12,407 bases of DNA, from contig JAGVGX010000148.1 of NCBI GenBank assembly GCA_020056865.1, positions 1 to 12,407 on the forward strand. The letters are read 5' to 3'. A model generated the notes under the pieces. That model searched no databases. It was not told the DNA's origin and worked only from the letters and a program-made list of their open reading frames with translations. The DNA comes from Desulfobacterales bacterium. GTDB taxonomy: Bacteria; Desulfobacterota; Desulfobacteria; Desulfobacterales; BuS5. Made by a program: the position numbers and the translations under genes. Shown here in pieces: positions 5,205-12,407 of the stretch (position 1 is its first letter; every line of letters starts with the position of its first letter).

Positions 5205-5594
5205 ATGAAATTCACTGATGATATTATAGAATTGCTTGAAAGCCCTTCAACGGCAAAAATGATAGGAACGGTAGACAGCAAAAGCGACATACATTTAGAA
5301 TATGTAACATCGATCATGGTAACAGGAAACGATGAAATAACATTACCTTTTTTCAATAAGAACAGTAAAACTATTGAAAATATAAAAAATAACGCGTATG
5401 TTTCTTTGTCAATTGTACAACCTCCTGTTATCGGTTACAAATGTAATGGAATTTTAAAACGTATCGTAGAAAAAGATGCGTTTAAAAATCATTTTGAAAC
5501 AGGTGAGAATAATACACACTTAGGTGTAATAATCATCCGGATAACTGATATTTTCGCACTGACGATGGCTATCGCCGGGCACAAAATATCTTGA
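5205..5594 (+). CDS. FMN-type split-barrel protein, copy 2
   Basis: A 129-residue relative of the preceding gene. MKFTDDIIELLES...AKMIGTVDSKSD lines up with MALIPDCVIDTLAET..VKMLGTVDDQKK, followed by NSKTIENIKNNAYVSLSIV where copy 1 has KTKENLKKNAKLTISV. That alignment is why ATG 5205 is preferred over TTG 5181, which would add 8 residues. Neither start has a good ribosome-binding site. The C-terminal half (GVIIIRITDIFALTMAIAG) is hydrophobic beta structure, as expected for the barrel, rather than a membrane helix. The gene is 40 bases after copy 1. Two tandem subunits could form a heterodimer, since these proteins usually dimerise with flavin at the interface (inference). Cofactor and substrate are unknown. 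Confidence 0.65.
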   Translation: MKFTDDIIELLESPSTAKMIGTVDSKSDIHLEYVTSIMVTGNDEITLPFFNKNSKTIENIKNNAYVSLSIVQPPVIGYKCNGILKRIVEKDAFKNHFETGENNTHLGVIIIRITDIFALTMAIAGHKIS

Positions 5595-5715
5595 CCACGA
5601 ATAATAAAAAATGCAACCAGAACGTGTTTTGCATATTGTTTCACAACCCCTGTCTTTTTCCTTCCTATGTCGGCTTTACAAAAAAAATAGTGTGTATTTA
5701 CAGGAGAAAATGAAA

Positions 5716-6657
5716 ATGTCTGAAAAATGTCTTGTAGCAAACATTCAAAGATTTTCCACAAATGATGGCCCGGGCATAAGAACGCTTGTCATTCTTATGG
5801 GCTGCAACCTTAAATGCCTGTGGTGTCATAACCCTGAGACCATAAGCGGGAAAAACGACATCTATTGGAAATCAACGCAATGCGTTCAGTGCGGCTTGTG
5901 TGTAGAACACTGTCCTAAGGATGCGATATATCCTCCGGTTCCAATTGAAGAATCAAGAGCGGAAGGCAGCACATACCATAAAATTGACAGGACAAAATGT
6001 GACGCGTGCATGAAATGTGTTGAATCCTGTATCTATGATGCATTACTCCCTTCCGGAAAACTTCTAACTATTGATGACATCATAGATGAAGTCATAAGAG
6101 ATGAACCCTTTTACAAAAATTCCGGTGGCGGGATGACCATTGGTGGCGGCGAGCCGACAACACATCCACAATTTCTTATGGAACTTTTAAAAAAAGGGAA
6201 AGAAAACAACCTGCACATATGTCTTGATACCAATTGCCTTGCATCGTGGGCCATCTATGAGAAAACCATCCCCTATGTTGATATGTATCTTGTCGACATG
6301 AAGAATATGGATAGCAGCAAACACGCTGTGGCAACCGGTGCAGGCAATGAAAAAATTCTTGAAAACGTAAAAAAACTTTCCGCTGCAGGATGTTCTATAA
6401 GATTGCGCGTACCTGTTATCTATGATTTTAATGATAATAATGAAAACTTTGAGCAGCTTGCGTCATTTATAAAAAATCTGCCCAATCCTGTTGATGGTGT
6501 TGACCTTCTGCCATTTCATAACTGGTGTCAGAACAAATACAGATGGCTTGGCATAAACTGGCCCCTTGAAGATGAAGAAAGTATGGACATAATGGAAGCA
6601 GAAGATTTCCAAAAAATAATCGAATCCAATGGCATTAAATGCACCATAGGTGGATAA
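5716..6657 (+). CDS. Glycyl radical enzyme-activating protein (BssD-like radical SAM)
   Basis: A 313-residue radical-SAM activase that cleaves S-adenosylmethionine and takes a hydrogen from the radical glycine of the alpha subunit. Cys30-xxx-Cys34-xx-Cys37 (GCNLKCLWCHNPE) binds the catalytic [4Fe-4S]. An inserted ferredoxin-like domain has two further motifs, Cys56/59/62/66 and Cys95/98/101/105, typical of GRE activases other than the PFL one. FSTNDGPGIRT near the N-terminus and GGGEPTTHPQF (SAM-binding region) are family signatures. ATG 5716 is preferred because AGGAG (5702-5706) lies 9 bases upstream; ATG 5710 is only 3 bases away and would add two residues. An upstream ATG at 5611 gives an unrelated extension. 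It is the only activase in the window, so it probably serves both alpha paralogues unless another lies outside. Confidence 0.95.
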   Translation: MSEKCLVANIQRFSTNDGPGIRTLVILMGCNLKCLWCHNPETISGKNDIYWKSTQCVQCGLCVEHCPKDAIYPPVPIEESRAEGSTYHKIDRTKCDACMKCVESCIYDALLPSGKLLTIDDIIDEVIRDEPFYKNSGGGMTIGGGEPTTHPQFLMELLKKGKENNLHICLDTNCLASWAIYEKTIPYVDMYLVDMKNMDSSKHAVATGAGNEKILENVKKLSAAGCSIRLRVPVIYDFNDNNENFEQLASFIKNLPNPVDGVDLLPFHNWCQNKYRWLGINWPLEDEESMDIMEAEDFQKIIESNGIKCTIGG

Positions 6658-6703
6658 GCCTTGATATTTATTATAATAGCCTCAAACGGAGTAATAAAAC
6701 AAA

Positions 6704-7555
6704 ATGGATCATGAAAAATCATTAACGGAAGTTTTAATCCCTGAAAAAGACCCTTTTTATTTTTTATCAAAAGACATTTCTCGAAGTCTTGAACGTTTTA
6801 ACTCTCTTTCTAAAGAAGTTCCTGTAAATATTCTTGTTGTTGGAAATCAGGGTTGCGGAAAATCCAGCCTGGTAAAACAGTTTGCCGCGCGGTATAAACG
6901 TCCCTTGGCAACTTTTCAGGTGGGAATTTTATCTGAACCTGGCCAGCTGTTTGGAGAATTAAGGTTAAAAGACGGGGAAACCTATTACCAGCAATTTCTT
7001 TTTCCCCAAGCCATTACAACACCTAACTGCGTGATACATCTTGAAGAAATTAACCGGCCTGAACACCCCAAGGCGCTGAACATGCTTTTTTCAATTTTAA
7101 GCGATGACCGGCAGGCGTGGTTAGATGATCTGGGCAACGTGGAAGTTGCAGATGGTGTGATCTTTTTTGCGACCCTTAACGAGGGAGAAGAGTTCAGCGG
7201 AACTGAAATGCTTGATGCTGCCTTAAAAGACAGGTTTTACGTCATATCCATGGATTATCTGCCGTTGGATGTTGAAAAACAGGTACTAAAACTGAAAACC
7301 GGCGTAGCTGAAGAAGACGCACAAAAAATTGTCAGCATATTAAACGATCTCAGACACAATACCAAAATGCCCATATCCGTTTCAACACGACACAGCATTA
7401 TGATTTCCAGGCTGGTAAAGGCAGGATCAACCATAAGAGAAGCCTTGATTTTCAGTCTTCAAATGAGCAAAGAAGAACTCGAAGCTATCCTTTTATCTGT
7501 TCAGGTAGAAATGGGAGAAACAAAGGTGCCTGAAAATGCCTATGAATTATATTAG
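6704..7555 (+). CDS. MoxR-type AAA+ ATPase (BssE-like), copy 1
   Basis: A 283-residue AAA+ ATPase related to BssE of bss operons and to NorQ/CbbQ. Walker A is GNQGCGKS (47-54); Walker B is VIHLEE (110-115), with Glu114 where Asp is usual and Glu115 as catalytic base, followed by INRPEHPKALN. STRHSIMIS (about 226-234) carries a candidate sensor arginine. Such proteins form hexamers and work with a VWA partner to assemble or reactivate metalloenzymes. Here the VWA gene overlaps the end by 20 bases, so the two are translationally coupled. CGGAG (6687-6691) is the likely ribosome-binding site. A second copy, about 60% identical by eye, lies downstream. The activity on the succinate synthase is inferred from operon context. 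Confidence 0.88.
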   Translation: MDHEKSLTEVLIPEKDPFYFLSKDISRSLERFNSLSKEVPVNILVVGNQGCGKSSLVKQFAARYKRPLATFQVGILSEPGQLFGELRLKDGETYYQQFLFPQAITTPNCVIHLEEINRPEHPKALNMLFSILSDDRQAWLDDLGNVEVADGVIFFATLNEGEEFSGTEMLDAALKDRFYVISMDYLPLDVEKQVLKLKTGVAEEDAQKIVSILNDLRHNTKMPISVSTRHSIMISRLVKAGSTIREALIFSLQMSKEELEAILLSVQVEMGETKVPENAYELY

Positions 7556-9245
7556 CCGGCTTGATATTTATTGCCGACAGACCCTTGATAATATATGGTC
7601 AAAACCAAGCTGGTATTTCAAAGGCCACTCAAACTACTGGCGCATTACCCGCTCAGGTTCCGAAGCTTCTGAACTTGCAGGTGTACTGAGATCATTAAGC
7701 TCTGTTGCAGGTCATATAGGAATGAATGTTGGCAGGATAACCTGGGCGGGGCAGATCTCCCTCGAAGCAGACCGTGAATCCATCATACTTCCCCCTGAAT
7801 TCATACTACACGACTACCCTGTACCTCACGGCAAAATTGATGTGATGGTCGGCGTTATTGTACATGAATGTATGCGTCAAACGGAATGGAGCAGTTTCGT
7901 GTGGAAGGAAATGATTCAAAAAAAAGAAGCATACTTTAACAAGCACTCAAATTATCTTAAAAAAGACCTGTTGTGGAAACTTTTTTGCGCGGGTGAAAAT
8001 ATATACCTCCACAAAAAAGCAGAAAAAAACATCCTTGGTGATTATACAGCAAAAGCGCGCATCGTTTTGATTCCCGGCATGATGCGTGATCCTGCTCGAA
8101 AACCCACGCCCTGGCACATGTTCGATTTATGGGAACAGACCATACTCGACAACTACTCTTATTCCAATATCAATCAACTATATACAAAACCATTAACCTT
8201 GCTAAAAGAAAAAACCTCAGCTCTTCAAGATATTGCTTCCTGTAAAAAGTCCGTAACGGTTCGTTGCGGCAAAAGAGCTGATGTATATCTTGATATGTTC
8301 TCATGCATTGAGCCTTTCAGGGATCAATGGGATAAAGAACCGGTTACTTATTTTGAAACCGGGACAACAAAGATAAAATCAAAAAAAAAGAAACCAAAAA
8401 AAGAAGCAAAAAAACCATTACAGGCTATATCCCAGGATATGTGGGAAGATATAAATATTGAACTGGCCAGGGGAAGCAAAGACCTTACCCCTCTTATTCA
8501 ACTAGCATGCAACAATGATGAAAAGGTTTTGCGAACCACCCTTTCCGACTTTACCGTGCCTGCAAATGCCAGCATCGACACTCGCCTTGTAAGGCGCCTA
8601 AAAAATGTTTTTCAATACTATGCCCAAAGAGTAAAAAAAATAAACCGTGGGCTTGAAAGCGGCAAAATAGACCGAAGAAAATTATACAGAGCACCCATTA
8701 ACGGAAGATGTTTTAAAATAGAGCAAATGGTTTCTGAATTTTCGTGGGACATCAGCGTGGTGGTTGATGCCTCCATGTCTATGGCAGGCTTCAAGTGGAA
8801 GGTTGTTGAAAATACAATGAGTGCCCTGCGAAAATCACTTGAAGGCTACAGCAACAAACTGAGAATATTCGGCTATTTTGAATGGGACGGGGTCTGCCTT
8901 GTTTCTGAACTTTTAAGAAACAACATCTTGTATTCTATTGCTCCAACAGGCAGGACCCCTTCCGGACAGGCAATTATTGCCGCCGCGTTATTAATGCCGA
9001 GAAAAACAAACAAAAGAAAATATATCCTGCATATTACAGATGGGGAATCAAATTCCGGCGCTGATGTACAGTATGCAACTGATTTCTGCAAAAAAGAAAG
9101 CATTGATATGATAACTTTGGGATGCAGCTATAAAGACAAGGAAAAACTCATCAACCAATACGGGAAACAACTGCAGTTTCTTGACACCATTGATGATTTG
9201 CCTAAAGCTGTTGAAAAATTGTTTCAAAGGATACTCATGTACTAA
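7536..9245 (+). CDS. VWA-domain protein, partner of the MoxR-type ATPase
   Basis: A 569-residue protein. The C-terminal VWA domain (about 405-569) has a full metal site: Asp411-x-Ser413-x-Ser415 (DASMSM), Thr474 (GRTPSGQ) and Asp502 (HITDGES). The N-terminal part has the layout of a zincin-like DUF2201 domain, with IIVHECMRQ-type sequence at His110-Glu111, but the second His of HExxH is Arg114, so protease activity is unlikely. A Lys-rich linker (279-293) joins the halves. It presumably links the AAA+ ring to the target enzyme, as NorD and CbbO do. Start ATG 7536 has AAGGTG (7523-7528) upstream; ATG 7542 is also possible. It overlaps the ATPase gene by 20 bases. It may correspond to a bss-operon accessory protein such as BssF, but I cannot confirm that. 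Confidence 0.83.
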   Translation: MPMNYISRLDIYCRQTLDNIWSKPSWYFKGHSNYWRITRSGSEASELAGVLRSLSSVAGHIGMNVGRITWAGQISLEADRESIILPPEFILHDYPVPHGKIDVMVGVIVHECMRQTEWSSFVWKEMIQKKEAYFNKHSNYLKKDLLWKLFCAGENIYLHKKAEKNILGDYTAKARIVLIPGMMRDPARKPTPWHMFDLWEQTILDNYSYSNINQLYTKPLTLLKEKTSALQDIASCKKSVTVRCGKRADVYLDMFSCIEPFRDQWDKEPVTYFETGTTKIKSKKKKPKKEAKKPLQAISQDMWEDINIELARGSKDLTPLIQLACNNDEKVLRTTLSDFTVPANASIDTRLVRRLKNVFQYYAQRVKKINRGLESGKIDRRKLYRAPINGRCFKIEQMVSEFSWDISVVVDASMSMAGFKWKVVENTMSALRKSLEGYSNKLRIFGYFEWDGVCLVSELLRNNILYSIAPTGRTPSGQAIIAAALLMPRKTNKRKYILHITDGESNSGADVQYATDFCKKESIDMITLGCSYKDKEKLINQYGKQLQFLDTIDDLPKAVEKLFQRILMY

Positions 9246-9274
9246 AACGTAAAGCGTTTAAAGGACTCTGGACA

Positions 9275-10399
9275 ATGGCACCTGTTTCAAACGAACAGTT
9301 TTTAAACATCACCAGGAAAAAATACCTTCAGGCGGTAGAAAATGCAAAACCCATGTTCGCCTGGTTCAGCCTTACAGAGGACTGCAACATCAATTGTCGA
9401 TTCTGTTTTACAAACGCTCGTTTATGCACAAAAAACTCATTTTCCGAGCAACCTGCACTCAATACCAGCCAGGTCTGCAACATCATAGACAATGTGTCTC
9501 ATGCCGGAACCCAAGCCATACAATTTGCAGGTGGAGAACCTTTACTTCGTAATGATATATCAGATATTGTATCACATGCGGTCCATAATGATATTTATGT
9601 AGCTTTAAACACCAATGGACTTCTGGTTGATAAACATACTGCCACATCTCTTTCGAACGCAGGCCTGTCACAAGTCAAGGTAAGCATAGACGGACTTAGA
9701 GAAAATCATGACTGGAACAGGGGGAAGGGAAATTTTGACAAAGCGATCCATGCCTTGGAACTGTTTCGCGATCACGGAGTTTCAAGTGTGTTTTTAATAA
9801 TGACACTTTCCAGTATCAATTATGATGATCTTATTCCACTTGTAGAACTGACAGAAGAAATGGGCGTACGTTTTATAATGGTAGAATTTCTTCCAACAGG
9901 TCATTCATCTGGAAAGCATAAATGGGCATTAAGCAAGGAGCAACGACGTAACGCCCAGCGTTATTTATGGGATATGCAAAAACAAAGAGGGCTTAACAGT
10001 ATTCAATTTGAAAACAGATATATTGTCAGTGAACAGGAATTAACAAAAAAGCTGTTGACTGATCCTGGCACAACATGTGATTTTTACAACTTTGGCGTTG
10101 GATGCATAAGTGGCATATACAGCTATATGATTACTTCTAAAGGAAATGTGTCAACAGGCTGCATGATTCAACATGAAATTGAAAACTCAAACCTGTTAAC
10201 GAATAGAATGGAAGATATCTGGTCAAACTCCGCTCTATTTAAAAAACTAAGAAACCGTGAGAATCTGGAAGGAAAATGCGGGAAATGCACTTACCGGTAT
10301 GTCTGCGGTGGATGCCGAAGATCAGCTTTCATACAGGAAGGCGACTTCATGGAATCTGACCCAAACTGCTGGGTTGCCAACTGCACGATACCACAATAA
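9275..10399 (+). CDS. Radical SAM protein with SPASM domain (PqqE/NirJ-like)
   Basis: A 374-residue radical-SAM enzyme. Cys37-xxx-Cys41-xx-Cys44 (CNINCRFC) binds the SAM cluster and AGGEPLLR follows. The C-terminal SPASM domain has nine cysteines (268, 277, 296, 335, 338, 344, 347, 365, 370), including CxxCxxxxxCxxC, enough for two auxiliary [4Fe-4S] clusters. Relatives modify peptides (PqqE, sulfatase maturases) or tetrapyrroles (NirJ, AhbD). No dedicated small precursor peptide is seen next to it; the nearest small proteins are the GRE small subunits 7 kb upstream. It starts 29 bases after the VWA stop, with AAAGGA (9260-9265), and lies between two ATPase genes, so it belongs to the same operon. 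Maturation of the synthase complex is the simplest guess; the substrate is unknown. It is clearly not the GRE activase, which is a separate gene. Confidence 0.9.
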   Translation: MAPVSNEQFLNITRKKYLQAVENAKPMFAWFSLTEDCNINCRFCFTNARLCTKNSFSEQPALNTSQVCNIIDNVSHAGTQAIQFAGGEPLLRNDISDIVSHAVHNDIYVALNTNGLLVDKHTATSLSNAGLSQVKVSIDGLRENHDWNRGKGNFDKAIHALELFRDHGVSSVFLIMTLSSINYDDLIPLVELTEEMGVRFIMVEFLPTGHSSGKHKWALSKEQRRNAQRYLWDMQKQRGLNSIQFENRYIVSEQELTKKLLTDPGTTCDFYNFGVGCISGIYSYMITSKGNVSTGCMIQHEIENSNLLTNRMEDIWSNSALFKKLRNRENLEGKCGKCTYRYVCGGCRRSAFIQEGDFMESDPNCWVANCTIPQ

Positions 10400-10423
10400 T
10401 TTACAACCAAATGGAGAATAATA

Positions 10424-11269
10424 GTGGAAAAACTTAAGCAATTAAAAGTCCCGAAACTCGATCCTTTTTTTTACATGCAGGAAGAAACCATACATGTCTT
10501 ACAGAGCCTGGAAAAACTATCGGCCAAACATCCTGTAAATATTTTAATAACTGGGCGCCAAGGATGCGGCAAATCATCATTGATACGCCAATTCGCTGCA
10601 CATTACAAACGCCCATTTGCCGTTTTCCAAATAGGACAACTTTCTGAGCCAGGTCAGCTATTTGGAGAACATGGAATAAAGGGAGGAGAAACCTATTATC
10701 AGGAATTTTTATTTCCAAAAGCTATTACTACACCAAATTGCATTATACATTTGGAAGAAATCAACAGGCCGGAACACCCCAAAGCACTCAACGAACTTTT
10801 TTCAGTTCTTTCTGAAGATAGATCCATCTGGGTTGATCAGCTGGGGCTGGTAAAAGTAGCTGAGGGGGTTGTTTTTTTTGCCAGCATGAATGAAGGTGAA
10901 GAGTTTACCGGAACCGATGCCCTTGATGTAGCCTTAAGAGACAGGTTCTACATTATACCGGTTGATTATCTGCCGCATGAAATCGAAAAAAAAGTTCTTA
11001 TCAGTAAGACCGGCATTCATGAGAAAGAAGCAGATATTGTTTTAAAAGTACTTGGCCATCTGAGAAGTGATCCACAAATTGATTCAACTATTTCAGTGCG
11101 CCACAGTTTAATGATTTCCGAGCTGATAGCCTCAGGTTCATCATTAAGAGAAGCTCTGGTGTTCAGTCTCTCCATATCCAGAGATATTATCGAAAGCGTT
11201 TTACTGTCTATTCATGTAGAAACCAAAGATACGGTTATCAAATCAAATAAATATATACGATTTATATAA
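10424..11269 (+). CDS. MoxR-type AAA+ ATPase (BssE-like), copy 2
   Basis: A 281-residue paralogue of the ATPase at 6704-7555, about 80% identical from PVNIL to KALN and lower towards the ends. Walker A is GRQGCGKS (44-51) and Walker B is IIHLEE (107-112), keeping the unusual Glu before the catalytic Glu. Translation starts at GTG 10424, with GGAG (10413-10416) 7 bases before. No VWA gene follows, so it must share the VWA partner of copy 1 or form mixed rings with it, unless another partner is outside. It ends the block that starts with copy 1; 186 bases with a palindrome separate it from the MetF-like gene. Intact motifs argue that it is active. Confidence 0.87.
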   Translation: MEKLKQLKVPKLDPFFYMQEETIHVLQSLEKLSAKHPVNILITGRQGCGKSSLIRQFAAHYKRPFAVFQIGQLSEPGQLFGEHGIKGGETYYQEFLFPKAITTPNCIIHLEEINRPEHPKALNELFSVLSEDRSIWVDQLGLVKVAEGVVFFASMNEGEEFTGTDALDVALRDRFYIIPVDYLPHEIEKKVLISKTGIHEKEADIVLKVLGHLRSDPQIDSTISVRHSLMISELIASGSSLREALVFSLSISRDIIESVLLSIHVETKDTVIKSNKYIRFI

Positions 11270-11344
11270 ACTGATAGACGCCTCACTTTGCCGACAAGAA
11301 AGAAATTAGAAAAACTCAAAACGCTATGTAACTCATGATTTTTC

Positions 11345-11384
11345 TTGACTATATAAAAAATATCAATTACGGCTTATATAAGCC
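11345..11384 (+). promoter_or_regulatory. 14-bp palindrome with a nearby -35-like TTGACT
   Basis: GGCTTATATAAGCC (11371-11384) is a perfect 14-bp palindrome, 71 bases before the MetF-like start codon. TTGACT (11345-11350) lies 20 bases upstream of it. No well-spaced -10 box is seen (TATATA at 11375-11380 is too far), so the promoter is uncertain. The palindrome could be a repressor or activator site. Confidence 0.35.
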
Positions 11385-11455
11385 TAACAATGAATAGCTT
11401 AACAGCTTCCTGGTAAACCCATACAAGACGCATTAAAGTCAACAGGAGGATATAA

Positions 11456-12325
11456 ATGAATTTTAAGAGCAAACTTGACTCCGGAAATTTTGCCATCCTG
11501 GCTGAAATAGATCCTCCCAAGGGAACAGATGTTTCCTCAATGGTTGCAAACGCAAAAAAAGTTAAAGGGAAAATAGACGTTTTTGTTGTTCCTGAAATGA
11601 GTAACGCTGTCATGAGGATGAGTTCCCTGGGCGGTGCGACGATACTTCAGAATCATGGACTGGAAACCATGATGCAGGCATGCTGTCGAGATCGAAATCG
11701 CATTGCTCTTCAGGCTGACATTCTTGCTGCAAATGGCTGCGACATCTTCAATATAATGGTGGTAACAGGAGAAGACCCGAGTTTTGGGGATCATCATCTG
11801 GCAAAAGCCGTGTATGACATAGATAATATTGAATTACTTCAGACCATACAAAAGTTGATACACGGAAAAGACATGGCTGGAATTGAAATCTCAGGATCAC
11901 CTGATTTATTTGCCGGATCAACCGTCATCCCTGGATTTAAAGGACAGGCATTTGAACTTGAACTTGAAGGAATGAAAAAGAAAATTGATGCCGGCGCCCA
12001 ATTTTTTGTTACGCCTCCCTTATTTGATTTATCCACTCTTGAGCCGTTTTTAAATCGCATTGATTACAAAAAAACAAACATCATCCCTACGGTACTACTT
12101 TTAAAATCTGTTGGAATGGCACGCTATATGGATCAAAATATAGACCATATTCATATTCCAAAAACTCTTATAAGCCGGATTCAAAAATCATCTGACAAGG
12201 TACGTGAATGCATTTCTATCGCGGCTGAAACCATTTTAAGGCTCAAAGATGAAGGGTTTAAAGGAGTAATGATTACTACTATTGGATGGGAAGATAAACT
12301 TTCTGACATACTGGAACAACTTTAA
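11456..12325 (+). CDS. metF: Methylenetetrahydrofolate reductase-like protein (MetF family)
   Basis: A 289-residue TIM-barrel protein, the usual size of MetF, which reduces 5,10-methylene-tetrahydrofolate to the 5-methyl form with a flavin. The opening AEIDPPKG places Glu17 where the catalytic Glu of EFFPP lies in E. coli MetF. VVTGEDPS (Asp107) matches the family GDP motif, and FELELEGMKKKIDAGAQFFVTPPLFD matches the late AGAxFxxTQ region, with PP in place of the usual Gln. In sulfate reducers MetF works in the Wood-Ljungdahl pathway, which oxidises acetyl-CoA from hydrocarbon breakdown. A strong AGGAGG (11444-11449) is 6 bases before the ATG. It is separated from the ATPase gene by 186 bases and may be its own unit. 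A relative with a different C1 substrate is possible. Confidence 0.76.
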   Translation: MNFKSKLDSGNFAILAEIDPPKGTDVSSMVANAKKVKGKIDVFVVPEMSNAVMRMSSLGGATILQNHGLETMMQACCRDRNRIALQADILAANGCDIFNIMVVTGEDPSFGDHHLAKAVYDIDNIELLQTIQKLIHGKDMAGIEISGSPDLFAGSTVIPGFKGQAFELELEGMKKKIDAGAQFFVTPPLFDLSTLEPFLNRIDYKKTNIIPTVLLLKSVGMARYMDQNIDHIHIPKTLISRIQKSSDKVRECISIAAETILRLKDEGFKGVMITTIGWEDKLSDILEQL

Positions 12326-12393
12326 CAGCATCTTTTTTAAAACTGTATGTGTTTACTGATACCTTTGAAAAATGTTCAATTTCGTTCAAGTTC

Positions 12394-12405
12394 AAGGAAG
12401 GTGAT
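12394..12405 (+). promoter_or_regulatory. Ribosome-binding site of the next gene, which starts beyond the window
   Basis: AAGGAAGGTGAT is a good Shine-Dalgarno placed 2 bases from the window end, and the 68 bases before it hold no gene. A start codon should follow within a few bases outside. No terminator is visible after the MetF-like stop codon, so the next gene may be co-transcribed. Confidence 0.5.
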
Positions 12406-12407
12406 AA

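Noticed and set aside
5611..5715. Longer N-terminus for the activase from ATG 5611
   Set aside because: The extra 35 residues do not look like the family, and AGGAG lies just before ATG 5716.
6660..7571. 13-base match cttgatatttatt at 6660-6672 and 7559-7571
   Set aside because: Short and AT-rich, with no shared context; one copy is coding, so chance is the simplest reading.
8381..8414. A9, A7 and A7 runs in the VWA gene as a frameshift or slippage site
   Set aside because: They encode a Lys-rich linker in an otherwise AT-rich gene, the frame continues into an intact VWA domain, and no stimulatory fold is evident.
1..12407. CRISPR arrays, tRNA or rRNA genes, transposases, attachment sites
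   Set aside because: None seen: no regular repeat-spacer pattern, no cloverleaf, and no transposase or integrase reading frame.

Overview
The window reads as a piece of a fumarate-adding hydrocarbon-activation locus from a strictly anaerobic, moderately AT-rich bacterium (about 40% G+C by eye). A sulfate-reducing Desulfobacterota relative (Desulfobacula, Desulfosarcina, Desulfatibacillum or NaphS2-like) is the most likely host. This is inferred from gene content: benzylsuccinate/alkylsuccinate synthase-type glycyl radical enzyme (GRE) genes, two radical-SAM proteins with many cysteines, and a MetF-like C1 gene. No taxonomic marker is present. All genes supported here are on the + strand.

Layout. 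(1) Bases 2-661: the 3' end of one GRE catalytic (alpha) gene, cut by the window edge. (2) Bases 662-1048: an AT-rich gap with hairpins, a 12-bp palindrome and a near-perfect Shine-Dalgarno with no start codon. (3) Bases 1049-1992: four very small genes that look like two gamma-type and two beta-type small subunits. One gamma-type protein keeps His/Cys cluster ligands; the other has lost nearly all of them. (4) Bases 1993-2226: a gap with a 38-bp imperfect repeat of the end of the last small gene, flanking a hairpin, and a possible promoter. (5) Bases 2227-4731: a complete second alpha gene (834 aa; thiyl Cys472, radical Gly810), closed by a strong intrinsic terminator. (6) Bases 4787-5594: two tandem FMN-type split-barrel proteins. 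(7) Bases 5716-6657: the GRE-activating radical-SAM enzyme. (8) Bases 6704-11269: MoxR-type AAA+ ATPase (BssE-like), VWA protein, SPASM radical-SAM protein, second MoxR-type ATPase. (9) Bases 11456-12325: a MetF-like reductase, followed by a ribosome-binding site for a gene beyond the window.

Proposed working. The activase puts the glycyl radical on either alpha subunit. The thiyl radical then takes a hydrogen from a hydrocarbon, and the carbon radical adds to fumarate to give a substituted succinate. Small Fe-S subunits bind and tune alpha. The MoxR/VWA pair is probably an ATP-driven remodelling or reactivation machine, as NorQ/NorD and CbbQ/CbbO are for their enzymes. The SPASM radical-SAM protein sits between the two ATPases and may mature a peptide or cofactor for the complex (inference only). 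The substrate cannot be read from sequence alone. The active-site differences from toluene-type BssA argue against simply calling it toluene-specific.

The least ordinary parts are the paired alpha, beta and gamma paralogues served by one activase, the cluster-less gamma-like protein, and the MoxR-VWA-SPASM-MoxR block.
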